Part shown: piece by piece, positions 1-9,485 of the stretch
Layout of the letters: every line of letters starts with the position of its first letter
How positions within the stretch are numbered: the first letter of the stretch is position 1
Source of the DNA: Catenovulum agarivorans DS-2
GTDB taxonomy: Bacteria; Pseudomonadota; Gammaproteobacteria; Enterobacterales; Alteromonadaceae
Length of the DNA: 64,000 nucleotides
Assembly (NCBI RefSeq): GCF_000568405.1
Contig: NZ_ARZY01000019.1
Coordinates: 1 to 64,000, forward strand
Reading direction: 5' to 3'
The notes under the pieces: model-generated
The model's input: only the letters and a program-made list of their open reading frames with translations
Told to the model about the DNA's origin: nothing
The model's database searches: none
Translations under genes and position numbers: made by a program

Positions 1-11
1 AGTTCATTTTC

Positions 12-476
12 TTATGCGCAGCTCAGGTTAAATTGATTGTTGTACCAATAATCTTGGCTGTTAAGGTGCTGTTCCATTGCATCTAATTGGTGTGGAATGC
101 GCTTTTCTAATACCTCGCGCACTTGTTCTTTTTCGCCAAAAACTTTAAGGCCAATGACTCCGCCACTAAGTTGGTCAACTGAGCTTGCAAAATAAAACAA
201 CCATTGCATAAATTTTATATCTTGTTCGTGAGTTAATTGTGGTGCGTGCTCGCGGCAAATATCTAAACAAATTGCTCCTGCTTCAAATAAAACTTCACCG
301 TTGTCTTTTTCAATAGTTGGCATTAACCCATGTGGGTTGATTGATTTAAACGGTTCAACTTTATGTGCGCGTTGAGTTGCATCTAGCTGGATAATTTGTA
401 GTGGCAAATTTAGTTCGTTGGCTAGCCAGCGAACTTTTAAAGAGCGGTCGTATGCAAATAGGTGGTATAGCTTCAT
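12..476 (-). CDS. Glutathione S-transferase-like protein, short at the C-terminus
   Basis: The first ~78 residues read as a GST thioredoxin-like domain: MKLYHLFAYDRSLKVRWLA, then an INPHGLMPTIE segment with the cis-Pro expected before the glutathione gamma-glutamyl site, then FEAGAICLDI. A helical C-terminal domain begins near residue 85 but stops at residue 154 (NNQFNLSCA, then TAA). GSTs are usually about 200 residues, and the family motif near this point normally continues into an Asp-containing helix (as in SxADI). The gene may therefore be truncated by a nonsense mutation, or may be a short variant; the window edge 11 bases later prevents a decision. It diverges from the TetR gene, which probably controls it. 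A role in thiol conjugation or electrophile detoxification is inferred from the family only. Confidence 0.6.
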   Translation of the reverse strand: MKLYHLFAYDRSLKVRWLANELNLPLQIIQLDATQRAHKVEPFKSINPHGLMPTIEKDNGEVLFEAGAICLDICREHAPQLTHEQDIKFMQWLFYFASSVDQLSGGVIGLKVFGEKEQVREVLEKRIPHQLDAMEQHLNSQDYWYNNQFNLSCA

Positions 477-503
477 GGCGATTTCCTTGCTTTAAAATTT
501 AAG

Positions 504-522
504 TAACCGATTGGTGTAAAAT
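504..522 (+). promoter_or_regulatory. Operator-like repeat 1 in the GST/tetR divergent region
   Basis: TAACCGATTGGTGTAAAAT, an imperfect dyad (ACC-N4-GGT core), matches the copy at 560-578 at 17 of 19 positions. The two copies are 56 bp apart in direct orientation between the divergent GST-like and TetR genes. That placement is typical of sites bound by the adjacent TetR regulator. This is inference. Confidence 0.5.
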
Positions 523-559
523 AATTTAGTTGAGTTACTTTATTTATGCAAGGTATTTT

Positions 560-578
560 TTACCGAATGGTGTAAAAT
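560..578 (+). promoter_or_regulatory. Operator-like repeat 2 in the GST/tetR divergent region
   Basis: TTACCGAATGGTGTAAAAT is the second copy of the motif at 504-522. Its ends form TTAC...GTAA and its core is ACC-GAAT-GGT. The half GGTGTAAA recurs as both arms of the inverted repeat upstream of the RND efflux operon at 18571-18591. Confidence 0.5.
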
Positions 579-737
579 GCGTTTGTGTAGAAGTATGGAG
601 GAATTATTTAGAGCAAAATTTCTTTTTCATGGATGAAAAAGTGAAGCGTACAAGGATGTATTTACAGCGGTTTTGCGAAAATAATTCCCTCCAAACTTAG
701 AATATAACTGATGTGAACTTCAGGTGATTTATTTAAG

Positions 738-1304
738 ATGGCAAGAAGCAAAAATTACGACCGACAAGCTGTGATAGAACAAATAACCAAAGTGTTTTTA
801 GCTAAGGGTTATGAATCAACTTCAATGGCTGATTTAATGTTATGTACAGGCTTAAACAAAAAAAGTTTGTATAACGAATTTGGTAACAAACAAGCTATGT
901 TTATTGTTATTTTGGCTAGTTTTATCGAAAAAGAGCGTAGTTGTGTTGCACCTATTTTTACCCGAGAGCCACTTGGTTTAGCCAACATACGCGCCTTTTA
1001 TCAACATATTTTAAATGAATTTTCTGAAACAGGTTGTTTGTTAACACTCAGCATCAACGAAGCAAGTTGTATTCCCGAGCAGGCGCTAGAAATGGTTAAT
1101 CAAAGCTTTTTAGGCCTTGAACAAGGCATAGCTGCAAACTTAGCTGCCTGTTTAGGCGATAGCAAACAAACTGAAATGTTTGCACGTAATATGTTGTCGC
1201 TAATGTTGGGCTATGCAAGCTTAACTCGCTCGCCAGCTTTACGTTTAAACAATGAGCAACAGTTAAATGCCTTGCTTGATTTTATCGAGCAGAACGCTTG
1301 CTAA
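738..1304 (+). CDS. TetR/AcrR family transcriptional regulator
   Basis: The N-terminal ~50 residues form a TetR helix-turn-helix: VIEQITKVFLAKGYESTSM, then ADLMLCTGLNKKSLYNEFG with the usual K-x-S-L-Y-x-x-F recognition helix. The remaining ~135 residues are a helical ligand and dimerisation domain with no recognisable ligand signature. Length (188 residues) is normal. It diverges from the GST-like gene, and the region between holds two copies of a dyad motif (504-522 and 560-578). It most likely represses the GST gene and itself in response to an unknown small molecule. Family assignment is firm; target and ligand are inferred. Confidence 0.9.
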   Translation: MARSKNYDRQAVIEQITKVFLAKGYESTSMADLMLCTGLNKKSLYNEFGNKQAMFIVILASFIEKERSCVAPIFTREPLGLANIRAFYQHILNEFSETGCLLTLSINEASCIPEQALEMVNQSFLGLEQGIAANLAACLGDSKQTEMFARNMLSLMLGYASLTRSPALRLNNEQQLNALLDFIEQNAC

Positions 1305-1396
1305 ATTTTACCTGTATTGTGGTTAGATGCCTGCCTACTAATCGGCTGAGTTAAAAAACACGAACTCGTAACGGAACAAATTGGACAAACTATTCT

Positions 1397-2182
1397 ATGG
1401 AAATGGTCTTTTCAAAATATAAAACTCAGGCGATTTTTGCCTCGCTTATTTTAGTTGTATTGCTCGCTGTCTTCGGCAATTTTATTCAAGCTAAAGCCGC
1501 GATATTTTCAGTCGCTTTCATCACATTTTGTGGCTGGTTGCCGAATAAACCTTGGCAGAAAACCAGCCAAATAATATTACTGACAGTCGCATCTGTCGGA
1601 CTAATTCTGCATTTAGTGCCAGGTTTTAATAATATTTTAATTTGGCAAGACAGGCTTTTTAGCGACAGTAGTGTGCCACACACTTTCTATATAAATTTTG
1701 ATAAAGCACTGGTGGCGATAGCTTTATTGTTTTATTTATTTAGGCAACGCGGGCTGCATGAAAAAGCTCGTCAAACGACTCGCCACTTATTAACCGTTGC
1801 GGCCGCCACACTTGTTGTTACATTTGCTTCGGCTTTATTGTTTGGCGTGATTAACTGGGACTTTAAATTACCTGACAACATTTTATTATTCGGCCTTAGC
1901 ATGGTGTTTATCACAGTGACAGCGGAAGAATGTTTGTTTCGCGGGGTTTTACAACGCTCTTTTTCACATAAAATTGGTGTGTGGGGCGTGCCAATTATTG
2001 CTGTGCTGTTTGGGTTAGCGCATCTACCGTTTTCTACTGGCTTTGCTATTTGTGCCACCATAGCCAGCTTAGGGTACGGTTATGTGTATTATAAAAGTGG
2101 CCAAATAATCTGGCCGGTAATGCTACACTCAGCGGTTAATTTCACCCACCTGTTTTTGTTTAGTTATCCGTTGCTCCAATAG
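1397..2182 (+). CDS. CPBP family intramembrane metalloprotease (CAAX-type)
   Basis: A 261-residue polytopic membrane protein with about seven hydrophobic segments. The three CPBP motifs are in the C-terminal half: EECLFRG with the paired glutamates at residues 177-178, FGLAHL about 28 residues later, and HSAVNF near residue 244. These glutamates and histidines form the metal-dependent active site in Rce1-like proteases. Bacterial members cleave membrane peptides, but the substrate cannot be predicted here. The gene stands alone after tetR. Confidence 0.88.
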   Translation: MEMVFSKYKTQAIFASLILVVLLAVFGNFIQAKAAIFSVAFITFCGWLPNKPWQKTSQIILLTVASVGLILHLVPGFNNILIWQDRLFSDSSVPHTFYINFDKALVAIALLFYLFRQRGLHEKARQTTRHLLTVAAATLVVTFASALLFGVINWDFKLPDNILLFGLSMVFITVTAEECLFRGVLQRSFSHKIGVWGVPIIAVLFGLAHLPFSTGFAICATIASLGYGYVYYKSGQIIWPVMLHSAVNFTHLFLFSYPLLQ

Positions 2183-2306
2183 CTCATTATAAATATTTGC
2201 CATCCAACGGATATATGGCTACTTTCGACGGTCAAAACGCAGAATAGCAATTTGAACCAAATTTTTTAAGTGCAAATCAAGTTGCACTCGATATTAGGGA
2301 AAATAA

Positions 2307-5300
2307 ATGAAAAAAATATTGAAAGCATGTTTGTTGTCATGCACTTTATTAACAGGTTTTAGCACTTTTAACTTAGCTGCAAATTCACCAGAGCAAGTTG
2401 CAACTGACTACAGTCAAATTGAAGAATTTTTTGTAGTGAGTGCTGGTTTTAAAGAATACCAAGGCAAACCAGCGGCTTGGGTCGGTTTATCTAAACCTAT
2501 CAAACAAAACCAGTCGTTAAACTTGAATATAGATTTAACCAGCAAAGAACAATTAGTCGATGGTGGTTGGGTTTTAGATGACACTAAAACCAATCTTTAT
2601 TTTCCGGGGTTAACCCCAGAGCAATCTTATACAATCAAAGTTCGGGCGAATTTAACCAGCTTTCAAGATGAAAAACTTGGTGATGTTTTCCAAAGCAGTT
2701 TTACCACACCAAAAGTTCAGCCAAGTGCGAGTTTTTTGCAATCAGGCTCTATTTTAAATCCTAGTTTTTCTGAAGGTTTACCTATTGTTGTCGTGAACCT
2801 AAATTATGTTGATGTCGAATTTTACCGTTTATCAGAAGAGCAATACCGCAGTGTATTAACGCAAAAAGCAACTGCTGAGCAACGTAGTTACCGCATTCAA
2901 TCCATTATCAAACAAGCAGAACTGGTTTATTCGCGTAAATATCAAACTAAGGCTGACAAAAATCAAAAACAGCAACTGGTGTTATCAACAACTGGTATTG
3001 AAGCGCTGAAAGAGCCAGGTGTATACATGGCCTTTATGCGCGGGCATGGCGAGTATGGTAAAGCACAAACGGCTTTGTTTAATGTCAGCCAGTTAGCACT
3101 TGAAGTTAGAGAATATAAAGAAAGGTATTTATTAACTGTATATCAGCAGCAATCAGCGCAACCTCAGTCCGATGTAAAAATTACTTTGTTTGATAGAAAA
3201 GGACGGCAGATAGACTGGGCTGAATCTACCAATGCACAAGGGCAAGTTTTTATCGATAAATCATTGTCTGCTGTTGTTGCAACGGCAAGCAGCAAAGGTG
3301 ATTTTAATTTAATTGATTTAACCAGTTATCAAAAACTGAATTTAACTGACTTTGTAACCACTGGTAGAAATAACTTACCGGTTGAGATATTTAGTTGGGG
3401 CGCAAGAGATCTATATCGCCGCGGTGAAATGCTCGAATACTATGCTTTGCTTCGTGACCAAGATGGCCAACGTGTTGCAGATTTTCCAATCAAAGCCGAG
3501 CTCGTTTCAGCAGATGGTAAAAGTTTAAATCAAACAATACTGCAGCCTGACGCAGATGGTCTGGGTTTATATTCTTATCGTTATCAATTGGCAGATGAAG
3601 TTGCAACAGGCCAATATAAACTTTTGTTTAAACTCAACGACAAAATATATCGGCACAATTTTACAGTTGAAGACTTTATGCCAGAGCGAATGGCAATTGA
3701 AATAATAGATGACAAAACATTGCTGGAGCAAGCTGGAGATGCTCAACAGGCCGTTAAAGCACTTTATTTATACGGAGCACCCGCAAGCGATAATAGAATG
3801 GATGGCAATGTCGCAATTCGCACGACAGAAAATGCACTAGCAGATCACCCAGGTTTTTATTTTGGTGACAATTCTAAGTTAGGACAGCTTGACTATTATG
3901 CCATTAATACGGTGAATACAAATGTAGAAGGCCAAGCTAACTTAACCATTGCAGATAAATGGAGCCGAATTGACGCTGCACTTGAAATAAATGGTTATGC
4001 AAATTTATACGAATCAGGCGGTCGGAAAGTTACTAAAAAATTTACTAAATATTGGTGGCCTCACTCAAGTTTAATTGGCATTAAACCCAGTTTTGAAAAA
4101 TTAACTAGCGAACAAAATAGCCTTGCAGACTTTAGCTTAATTCGCGCAAAACAATCAGGTCAGTTAATAAAAGATGATGTGTTGGTCAGTTTAGTTTGGC
4201 ACAAAACTAGCTATCTTTGGCAGCACAATGAGCGTGGTGGTTGGCAGCGTATAGAGCAAGTTGAAACAATCCCTGTTTGGCAAAAATCACAACAAATTAC
4301 CGATGTTTTAAAAGTTTCATTGCCGGTTAAATGGGGTAAATACCAGTTAATTGTTAAGTCAAAAAAAGACGGACGCACAAGCAAACTATTTTTTAATGCT
4401 GGACCTGACTGGTATTCGTATTGGGCACAAGATCACGGTAACCAAGTTAAACCAGACCAAATTACACTCGCATTTGATCAAGCCGGTTACCAAAATAATG
4501 ATGTCGGCAAAGTTAAATTGCACTCGCCGTACCAAGGCCAAGGTTGGTTACGGATTGAAGCGGAAGACTTGTTATATCAACAAGCTATATCCGTTAACAA
4601 AGGCGAAAACCTAATTGAATTTCCCGTAGGTGATTGGCAGCAGCACAATATTTATTTATCCGCAGTGGTTGTTTCTCCAGCTTCAAAAAATAACCAACTA
4701 CAGCGAGCACTCGGCTTAGTGCATTTACCATTAGCACGAGAACAGCGCCAACTGACAGTGGCAATAGATACGCCTGAGACAACTAAACCAGACCAAACAT
4801 TAAATGTGGCGGTTAAAGTAGAAGGGAGTAGTGAAAACACCAAAGTTGTTTTGGCCGCTGTAGATGTGGGCATATTAAATTTATACGGCTACAAAATGCC
4901 ATCGCCGTTCGACTACTTTTTTGCACGGCGCGCATATCCTGTGGTGTTGCGCGATAACTTTAATCAGATTATTGCTGCCAATGATTTAACCAAAGCCAAT
5001 ATATTGTGGGGCGGTGGTGCAGCACTTTCGCATGGTGGCCAACAAGCGGCTGCACAAGTGCAATTAGTCTCGTTTTTATCTAAGCCCACAGCTGTGGATG
5101 CAAATGGTATGGCCAATGTCGCAGTGCCTATTCCATATTTTAACGGCAAATTAAAATTAGTTGCGGTTGCTTTTGATGCCAACAAATTTGGTGCAAACTC
5201 AGCTGAAACTAAAGTTGCTGATAAACTGGTTAGCCAAATTAACTTGCCAAGGTTTATTGCGGTAGGTGATACAGCAACTGGCGTTATTGATTTAGCCAAT

Positions 5301-7139
5301 ACCAGCCAAACGGATATGGATTTAGCGTTGACTTTGCAAGCAACAGGCATCAAAGCTGAGCTGGCTAACTCTCAGGTTTCGGTTGAACCTGGGCAGCGCA
5401 TTAAAGTTAATTTTAAGTTGGATGCAAGAGATGCAATTCAACAACTAGCTGAATTAAATTTAGCCATTAAACAAACCAATCAGCCTGATCAAACAACAGA
5501 CGCCGAGCCTTTTCAGTTAACCCGCATATGGAAACTTGCTGTGCGTCATCCATACCCTGCAGAGCGCCAATATCAACAATTTCAACTCAGTGCAGGTGAT
5601 AAGCAGCAGTTGCAAGTTAATTTAGAGAACTGGCATCAACAGGTGCAATCAAGCATTCAAATGAGCAACCGCCCTGATTTTGCATTGGCTGAGCAAATTT
5701 CCCGATTATTTGCATTTCCATTAGGTTGTTTAGAGCAAACATCCAGCCGATTGTTACCTTGGTTGGTATTACCGCCAAACATGCGTGAACAATATATAGA
5801 TGTTTTGGCTGAGCAGTCGTTAAGCCAAACTGTCCAGCAGGGTATAGATGGTATTTTAGTTAAACAAACGCCATCTGGTGGACTGAGTTTATGGTCAAAC
5901 CGTGGGGTAGAACATTCGTGGTTAACTGTGTATGCCACTGATGTTTTATTAACGGCGCAAGAAGCAGGTTATGCAGTACCACAAGAAAAAATCGATTTAT
6001 TATTTAAACGCTTGGCGTATTTTTTACGTGCCAGCAGTATTAACGACGGTTATGGTGACTTGTTGCACTACCAGTTTGCCACCCGCAGTTATGCAGCTTA
6101 TATATTGGCCAAACAGAGGCAGGTAAATCTTACCCATATGCATAAATTGGCTGAACAAGTAAATCATGCCAAATCGCCTTTACCTGTTATTCAATTAGCC
6201 GCTGCGTTTGATCTGAAAGGCATACCCAAAGAGCGCAGAAAACTGATTAAACAGGCGAGAAATATCACTTACCAAAAACAATATTCAGCCGATTACAACA
6301 GTGAAATACGAGACTTGGCGCTGTCGGTAAATATTTTGCTGAAACATAACCTCGCAACAAAATGGGCACAAGCATTAAGTTTTGAGTTATGGCAAAAACT
6401 CAAACACAAATCTTGGTTTAATACCCAACAACGCATGGCTTTGGTGTTAGCTGATTTAGCTTTAGCTGAAAAGTTTTCTGAGCCGTTTAACTATCAACTC
6501 AATGTTGCGGAGGCCGAATATCAAGGGCCAGATAAACAGTCTGCATTTTATCGAGTAGACGGTTTAAATATTCAGCAAACAAGCATAGAGAACAGCTCCA
6601 AAAAAGACTTATTTGTCAGTGTTATCAGCCAAGGTTACCCAGAACAAATTACCGCGACAAGCAGCCAACAATTAAAAGTTGAACGCAGTTATTACGATTT
6701 ATTTGGTAATCCAGTAGATATTAATGATGTTTTTGTCCAGTCAGGCCAAAGGTTTTTAGTGCGGTTGCAGGTAAGCAGTGATAAGAGTTATCGAGACCTA
6801 ATGCTGGTTGATTTGTTACCCGCAGGCTTTGAAATTGAACGAGGCGATATCGAGCAGCACCTGGACATTCATAAAGTTAAATTTGCCCAGCAAAGTATGG
6901 CGCAGCTAGTGAAACGTAGCTCGGTTGACTACCAAGCAGGCCGAGACGATAGATTTATTGCCGCAATTAATACCTCTAGTCATGCACCAACCGATGTGTT
7001 TTATATAGTGCAAGCCGTGACTCCAGGAGAATTTATTCATCCGCCTGCTTTGGTTGAATCTATGTATCAAGCTGATTTACGCGCGGTCGGTGAAAGTGGG
7101 CGAGTGAGTATTGAAAGTTATAATCCAGCGTTACATTAA
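2307..7139 (+). CDS. yfhM: Bacterial alpha-2-macroglobulin (YfhM-like)
   Basis: At 1610 residues it matches the length of bacterial alpha-2-macroglobulins. It starts with a signal sequence (MKKILKACLLSCTLL; a lipobox is possible but not convincing). A run of macroglobulin-like beta domains follows. The thioester motif CLEQ lies at residues 1141-1144, followed by the alpha-helical thioester domain and a C-terminal receptor-binding-like domain. These proteins sit in the periplasm and covalently trap attacking proteases. The next gene overlaps the 3' end by 29 bp and encodes PBP1C, the classic partner: the pair is thought to guard and repair the envelope after a breach. The thioester cysteine is intact, so this copy should be the trapping type. 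Confidence 0.95.
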   Translation: MKKILKACLLSCTLLTGFSTFNLAANSPEQVATDYSQIEEFFVVSAGFKEYQGKPAAWVGLSKPIKQNQSLNLNIDLTSKEQLVDGGWVLDDTKTNLYFPGLTPEQSYTIKVRANLTSFQDEKLGDVFQSSFTTPKVQPSASFLQSGSILNPSFSEGLPIVVVNLNYVDVEFYRLSEEQYRSVLTQKATAEQRSYRIQSIIKQAELVYSRKYQTKADKNQKQQLVLSTTGIEALKEPGVYMAFMRGHGEYGKAQTALFNVSQLALEVREYKERYLLTVYQQQSAQPQSDVKITLFDRKGRQIDWAESTNAQGQVFIDKSLSAVVATASSKGDFNLIDLTSYQKLNLTDFVTTGRNNLPVEIFSWGARDLYRRGEMLEYYALLRDQDGQRVADFPIKAELVSADGKSLNQTILQPDADGLGLYSYRYQLADEVATGQYKLLFKLNDKIYRHNFTVEDFMPERMAIEIIDDKTLLEQAGDAQQAVKALYLYGAPASDNRMDGNVAIRTTENALADHPGFYFGDNSKLGQLDYYAINTVNTNVEGQANLTIADKWSRIDAALEINGYANLYESGGRKVTKKFTKYWWPHSSLIGIKPSFEKLTSEQNSLADFSLIRAKQSGQLIKDDVLVSLVWHKTSYLWQHNERGGWQRIEQVETIPVWQKSQQITDVLKVSLPVKWGKYQLIVKSKKDGRTSKLFFNAGPDWYSYWAQDHGNQVKPDQITLAFDQAGYQNNDVGKVKLHSPYQGQGWLRIEAEDLLYQQAISVNKGENLIEFPVGDWQQHNIYLSAVVVSPASKNNQLQRALGLVHLPLAREQRQLTVAIDTPETTKPDQTLNVAVKVEGSSENTKVVLAAVDVGILNLYGYKMPSPFDYFFARRAYPVVLRDNFNQIIAANDLTKANILWGGGAALSHGGQQAAAQVQLVSFLSKPTAVDANGMANVAVPIPYFNGKLKLVAVAFDANKFGANSAETKVADKLVSQINLPRFIAVGDTATGVIDLANTSQTDMDLALTLQATGIKAELANSQVSVEPGQRIKVNFKLDARDAIQQLAELNLAIKQTNQPDQTTDAEPFQLTRIWKLAVRHPYPAERQYQQFQLSAGDKQQLQVNLENWHQQVQSSIQMSNRPDFALAEQISRLFAFPLGCLEQTSSRLLPWLVLPPNMREQYIDVLAEQSLSQTVQQGIDGILVKQTPSGGLSLWSNRGVEHSWLTVYATDVLLTAQEAGYAVPQEKIDLLFKRLAYFLRASSINDGYGDLLHYQFATRSYAAYILAKQRQVNLTHMHKLAEQVNHAKSPLPVIQLAAAFDLKGIPKERRKLIKQARNITYQKQYSADYNSEIRDLALSVNILLKHNLATKWAQALSFELWQKLKHKSWFNTQQRMALVLADLALAEKFSEPFNYQLNVAEAEYQGPDKQSAFYRVDGLNIQQTSIENSSKKDLFVSVISQGYPEQITATSSQQLKVERSYYDLFGNPVDINDVFVQSGQRFLVRLQVSSDKSYRDLMLVDLLPAGFEIERGDIEQHLDIHKVKFAQQSMAQLVKRSSVDYQAGRDDRFIAAINTSSHAPTDVFYIVQAVTPGEFIHPPALVESMYQADLRAVGESGRVSIESYNPALH

Positions 7140-9402
7140 AAAGCTTGTTGTTGCCCTAGTATTACTGCTGTTTGCACTCAAGGTTTTAGATTTAGTTTTT
7201 CCACTAAATCTAACTAAATTAACCGACAGCGCAACAGTGGTTACCGACCGCAACGGCGAGTTACTGCGCGCATTTAGCAATAAAGAGTACATTTGGCGCT
7301 TTCAGGTAGAGCAAAGCTCGGTTAGTCCATATTACCTTCAGGCATTATTAACTTACGAAGATAGATATTTTTATTATCACCCCGGGGTCAACCCTGTCGC
7401 TTTGCTTCGAGCGCTTTGGCAAGGCATTAGCTCGGGCAAAATAGTTTCAGGTGGTTCAACGTTAACTATGCAGCTTGCACGTTTGCTGCATCCGCATGAA
7501 AAAAGTTTACTGGGTAAAAGTCAACAAATATTGCGTGCTTTGCAGCTTGAATGGCACTTTGATAAAACACAAATATTAGATATGTATCTAAACTTAGCAC
7601 CTTTTGGTGGTGTAATTGAGGGGGTAGAGGCAGCCAGCCTAACTTATTTCGATAAAAAATCGCTTCACCTCACTAAAGCAGAAGCTGCATTGTTAGCTGT
7701 TTTGCCACAAGCGCCTTCACGTTATCGACCAGACAGACACCCAGATAATGCACAACAAGCGCGTAATAAATTATTAGACAGAATGGCTGAATATTCAGTT
7801 TGGCCACAGCAACAAGTAGATGAGTTGAAACAATTGCCTGTGTATGCTGATTATTTTAGCCAGCCACAAATAGCACCTTTGTTGAGTCGGCGTTTACGCC
7901 AGCAAAAGCAAAACCAGATTGAAACTTTTATCGATAAATCACTGCAACAACGTTTGGCATTTTTAACTAAACAGCATGTAACCCAGTTAGGTGATGAAAT
8001 ATCCGCTGCAGTTATGGTGATGCATGGCTTAAATGGCGAAGTGGTCAGTTACATCGGCTCTGCCGATTTTTACAGCCAAAAACGCAAAGGCCAAGTTGAT
8101 ATGATTAGTGCCATCCGCTCGCCAGGTTCAACCCTTAAACCTTTTGTATATGCGGATGCGATTGAATCTGGACTTATTCACGAAAATAGTTTGCTGTTAG
8201 ACATACCAGTTGTCAGAGGCAACTACAGCCCTCAAAATTTTTTAGGGGGATATTCGGGGCCAGTTACTGCTAAGCAAGCCTTGTTAAAAAGTTTAAATAT
8301 TCCGGTGTTGCAAGTGGTTAATCATTGCTCTATCAAAGCGCTCACCGCAAAATTAGAAAATGCTGGGCTCAAATTGATTTGGCCCGAACATGCTGAGCCC
8401 AATCAAGCTTTAGTATTAGGCGGAGTGGGCACACAACTAGAAAGTTTAGTGCAACTTTATTCGAGTTTGTTAAATCAAGGTATTGCCGTAATACCTAGGT
8501 TTGGTAAAGAACAAGCACTAGAAACAAGATTTGCCATGCAGCCAGGTGTTGCTTGGATAATACAAAATATCTTGCGTCAGCAGCAGTCTAATTGGCAGTT
8601 TGAGCAGCAGCCAATTGCCACCTCTGCAATTGGTTGGAAAACGGGCACAAGCTATGATTTTAGAGATGCTTGGGTGATAGGTTTTAGTGGTAAATACATT
8701 ATTGGCGTGTGGGTCGGGCGAGCGGACGCGCAGCCAATTTTCGACAACACAGGTACGCAAAATGCTTTGCCTTTATTTATGCAAATTGCCAAACAAGTTG
8801 AATCAGACTTTAAACCGACTAAACCAACATCCGTTAGTCAAGCTGATACTTGTTGGCCATCGGGCAAACAATCCCAAACAACAGAAGAAGGCAGTTGTTT
8901 ATTCAAGCAGCAAAGCTGGTTATACAACTTGCAAGCGCCGCCGAGCATGAATCATCACACGGCTGGTTTTAACGAAGCTTTAAACATTCAGTATTGGCTA
9001 GAGCCAAGTGGCCACCGTGCTTATACAAGCTGTGCAAGCGCACAAGCACAAAAAGTTTCGCAAGCTGTGTTTCCAAAATCGTTAAATGCTTGGCTACCAA
9101 CTGAATGGAAACAAGAAAATTTATTACCCAAGTTATCAGCAAACTGTCGAAATTTGAGCACAAGCAGCAGTGAATTATTGATAACTTCAATACAAGATCA
9201 AAGCCGTTTCATTCGCCGCAATGCAACCGACTCGATTCAGCTAGAGCTTGTTACCAATGAGCCGAATGAAACTATTTTTTGGTTCTTAAACGACAGGCCT
9301 ATTGTTAGCGATAGACTTATAATAAACAAAGCAGGCCAATATAACTTAGTTGCGTTAGCTCAGTCGGGCATGAGTGATCAGGTGAGTTTTATTGTGGAAT
9401 AG
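7111..9402 (+). CDS. pbpC: Penicillin-binding protein 1C
   Basis: A bifunctional peptidoglycan synthase of 763 residues. It has one N-terminal membrane anchor (residues ~10-30) and a GT51 transglycosylase domain with the catalytic Glu83 in TYEDRYFYYHPG and the GGSTLTMQLARLL motif. The transpeptidase domain has SxxK at Ser340 (SPGSTLKPF), SLN, and KTG at Lys510 (GWKTGTSYD). A C-terminal biPBP_C-like domain completes it. The first in-frame start is TTG at 7111, inside the end of the macroglobulin gene, so the two are probably translationally coupled. No ATG lies close upstream in this frame. The macroglobulin/PBP1C pairing is well conserved in Gram-negatives. Confidence 0.95.
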   Translation: MKVIIQRYIKKLVVALVLLLFALKVLDLVFPLNLTKLTDSATVVTDRNGELLRAFSNKEYIWRFQVEQSSVSPYYLQALLTYEDRYFYYHPGVNPVALLRALWQGISSGKIVSGGSTLTMQLARLLHPHEKSLLGKSQQILRALQLEWHFDKTQILDMYLNLAPFGGVIEGVEAASLTYFDKKSLHLTKAEAALLAVLPQAPSRYRPDRHPDNAQQARNKLLDRMAEYSVWPQQQVDELKQLPVYADYFSQPQIAPLLSRRLRQQKQNQIETFIDKSLQQRLAFLTKQHVTQLGDEISAAVMVMHGLNGEVVSYIGSADFYSQKRKGQVDMISAIRSPGSTLKPFVYADAIESGLIHENSLLLDIPVVRGNYSPQNFLGGYSGPVTAKQALLKSLNIPVLQVVNHCSIKALTAKLENAGLKLIWPEHAEPNQALVLGGVGTQLESLVQLYSSLLNQGIAVIPRFGKEQALETRFAMQPGVAWIIQNILRQQQSNWQFEQQPIATSAIGWKTGTSYDFRDAWVIGFSGKYIIGVWVGRADAQPIFDNTGTQNALPLFMQIAKQVESDFKPTKPTSVSQADTCWPSGKQSQTTEEGSCLFKQQSWLYNLQAPPSMNHHTAGFNEALNIQYWLEPSGHRAYTSCASAQAQKVSQAVFPKSLNAWLPTEWKQENLLPKLSANCRNLSTSSSELLITSIQDQSRFIRRNATDSIQLELVTNEPNETIFWFLNDRPIVSDRLIINKAGQYNLVALAQSGMSDQVSFIVE

Positions 9403-9418
9403 AAACTTGTCGCAAACC

Positions 9419-9446
9419 TTAACAAAAACAATGTGTGTGTTAGAAT
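9419..9446 (+). promoter_or_regulatory. Probable sigma-70 promoter of trmJ
   Basis: TTAACA at 9419-9424 and TAGAAT at 9441-9446 are separated by 16 bp, about 40 bp ahead of the trmJ start, in the short gap after pbpC. Spacing is slightly short but acceptable. Confidence 0.45.
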
Positions 9447-9485
9447 ACGCGGCCTTGCTACTAGCTATTCACGGGACTTCATACC

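Noticed and set aside
8687-8950. Second-frame ORF within pbpC, and similar shadows in a2m, RND and GH106 genes
   Set aside because: They lie wholly inside long genes with intact domains and carry no start signals or domain patterns.
2307-9402. Macroglobulin and PBP1C pair considered as a novel defence system
   Set aside because: This pairing is well known in Gram-negative bacteria and both proteins look ordinary.
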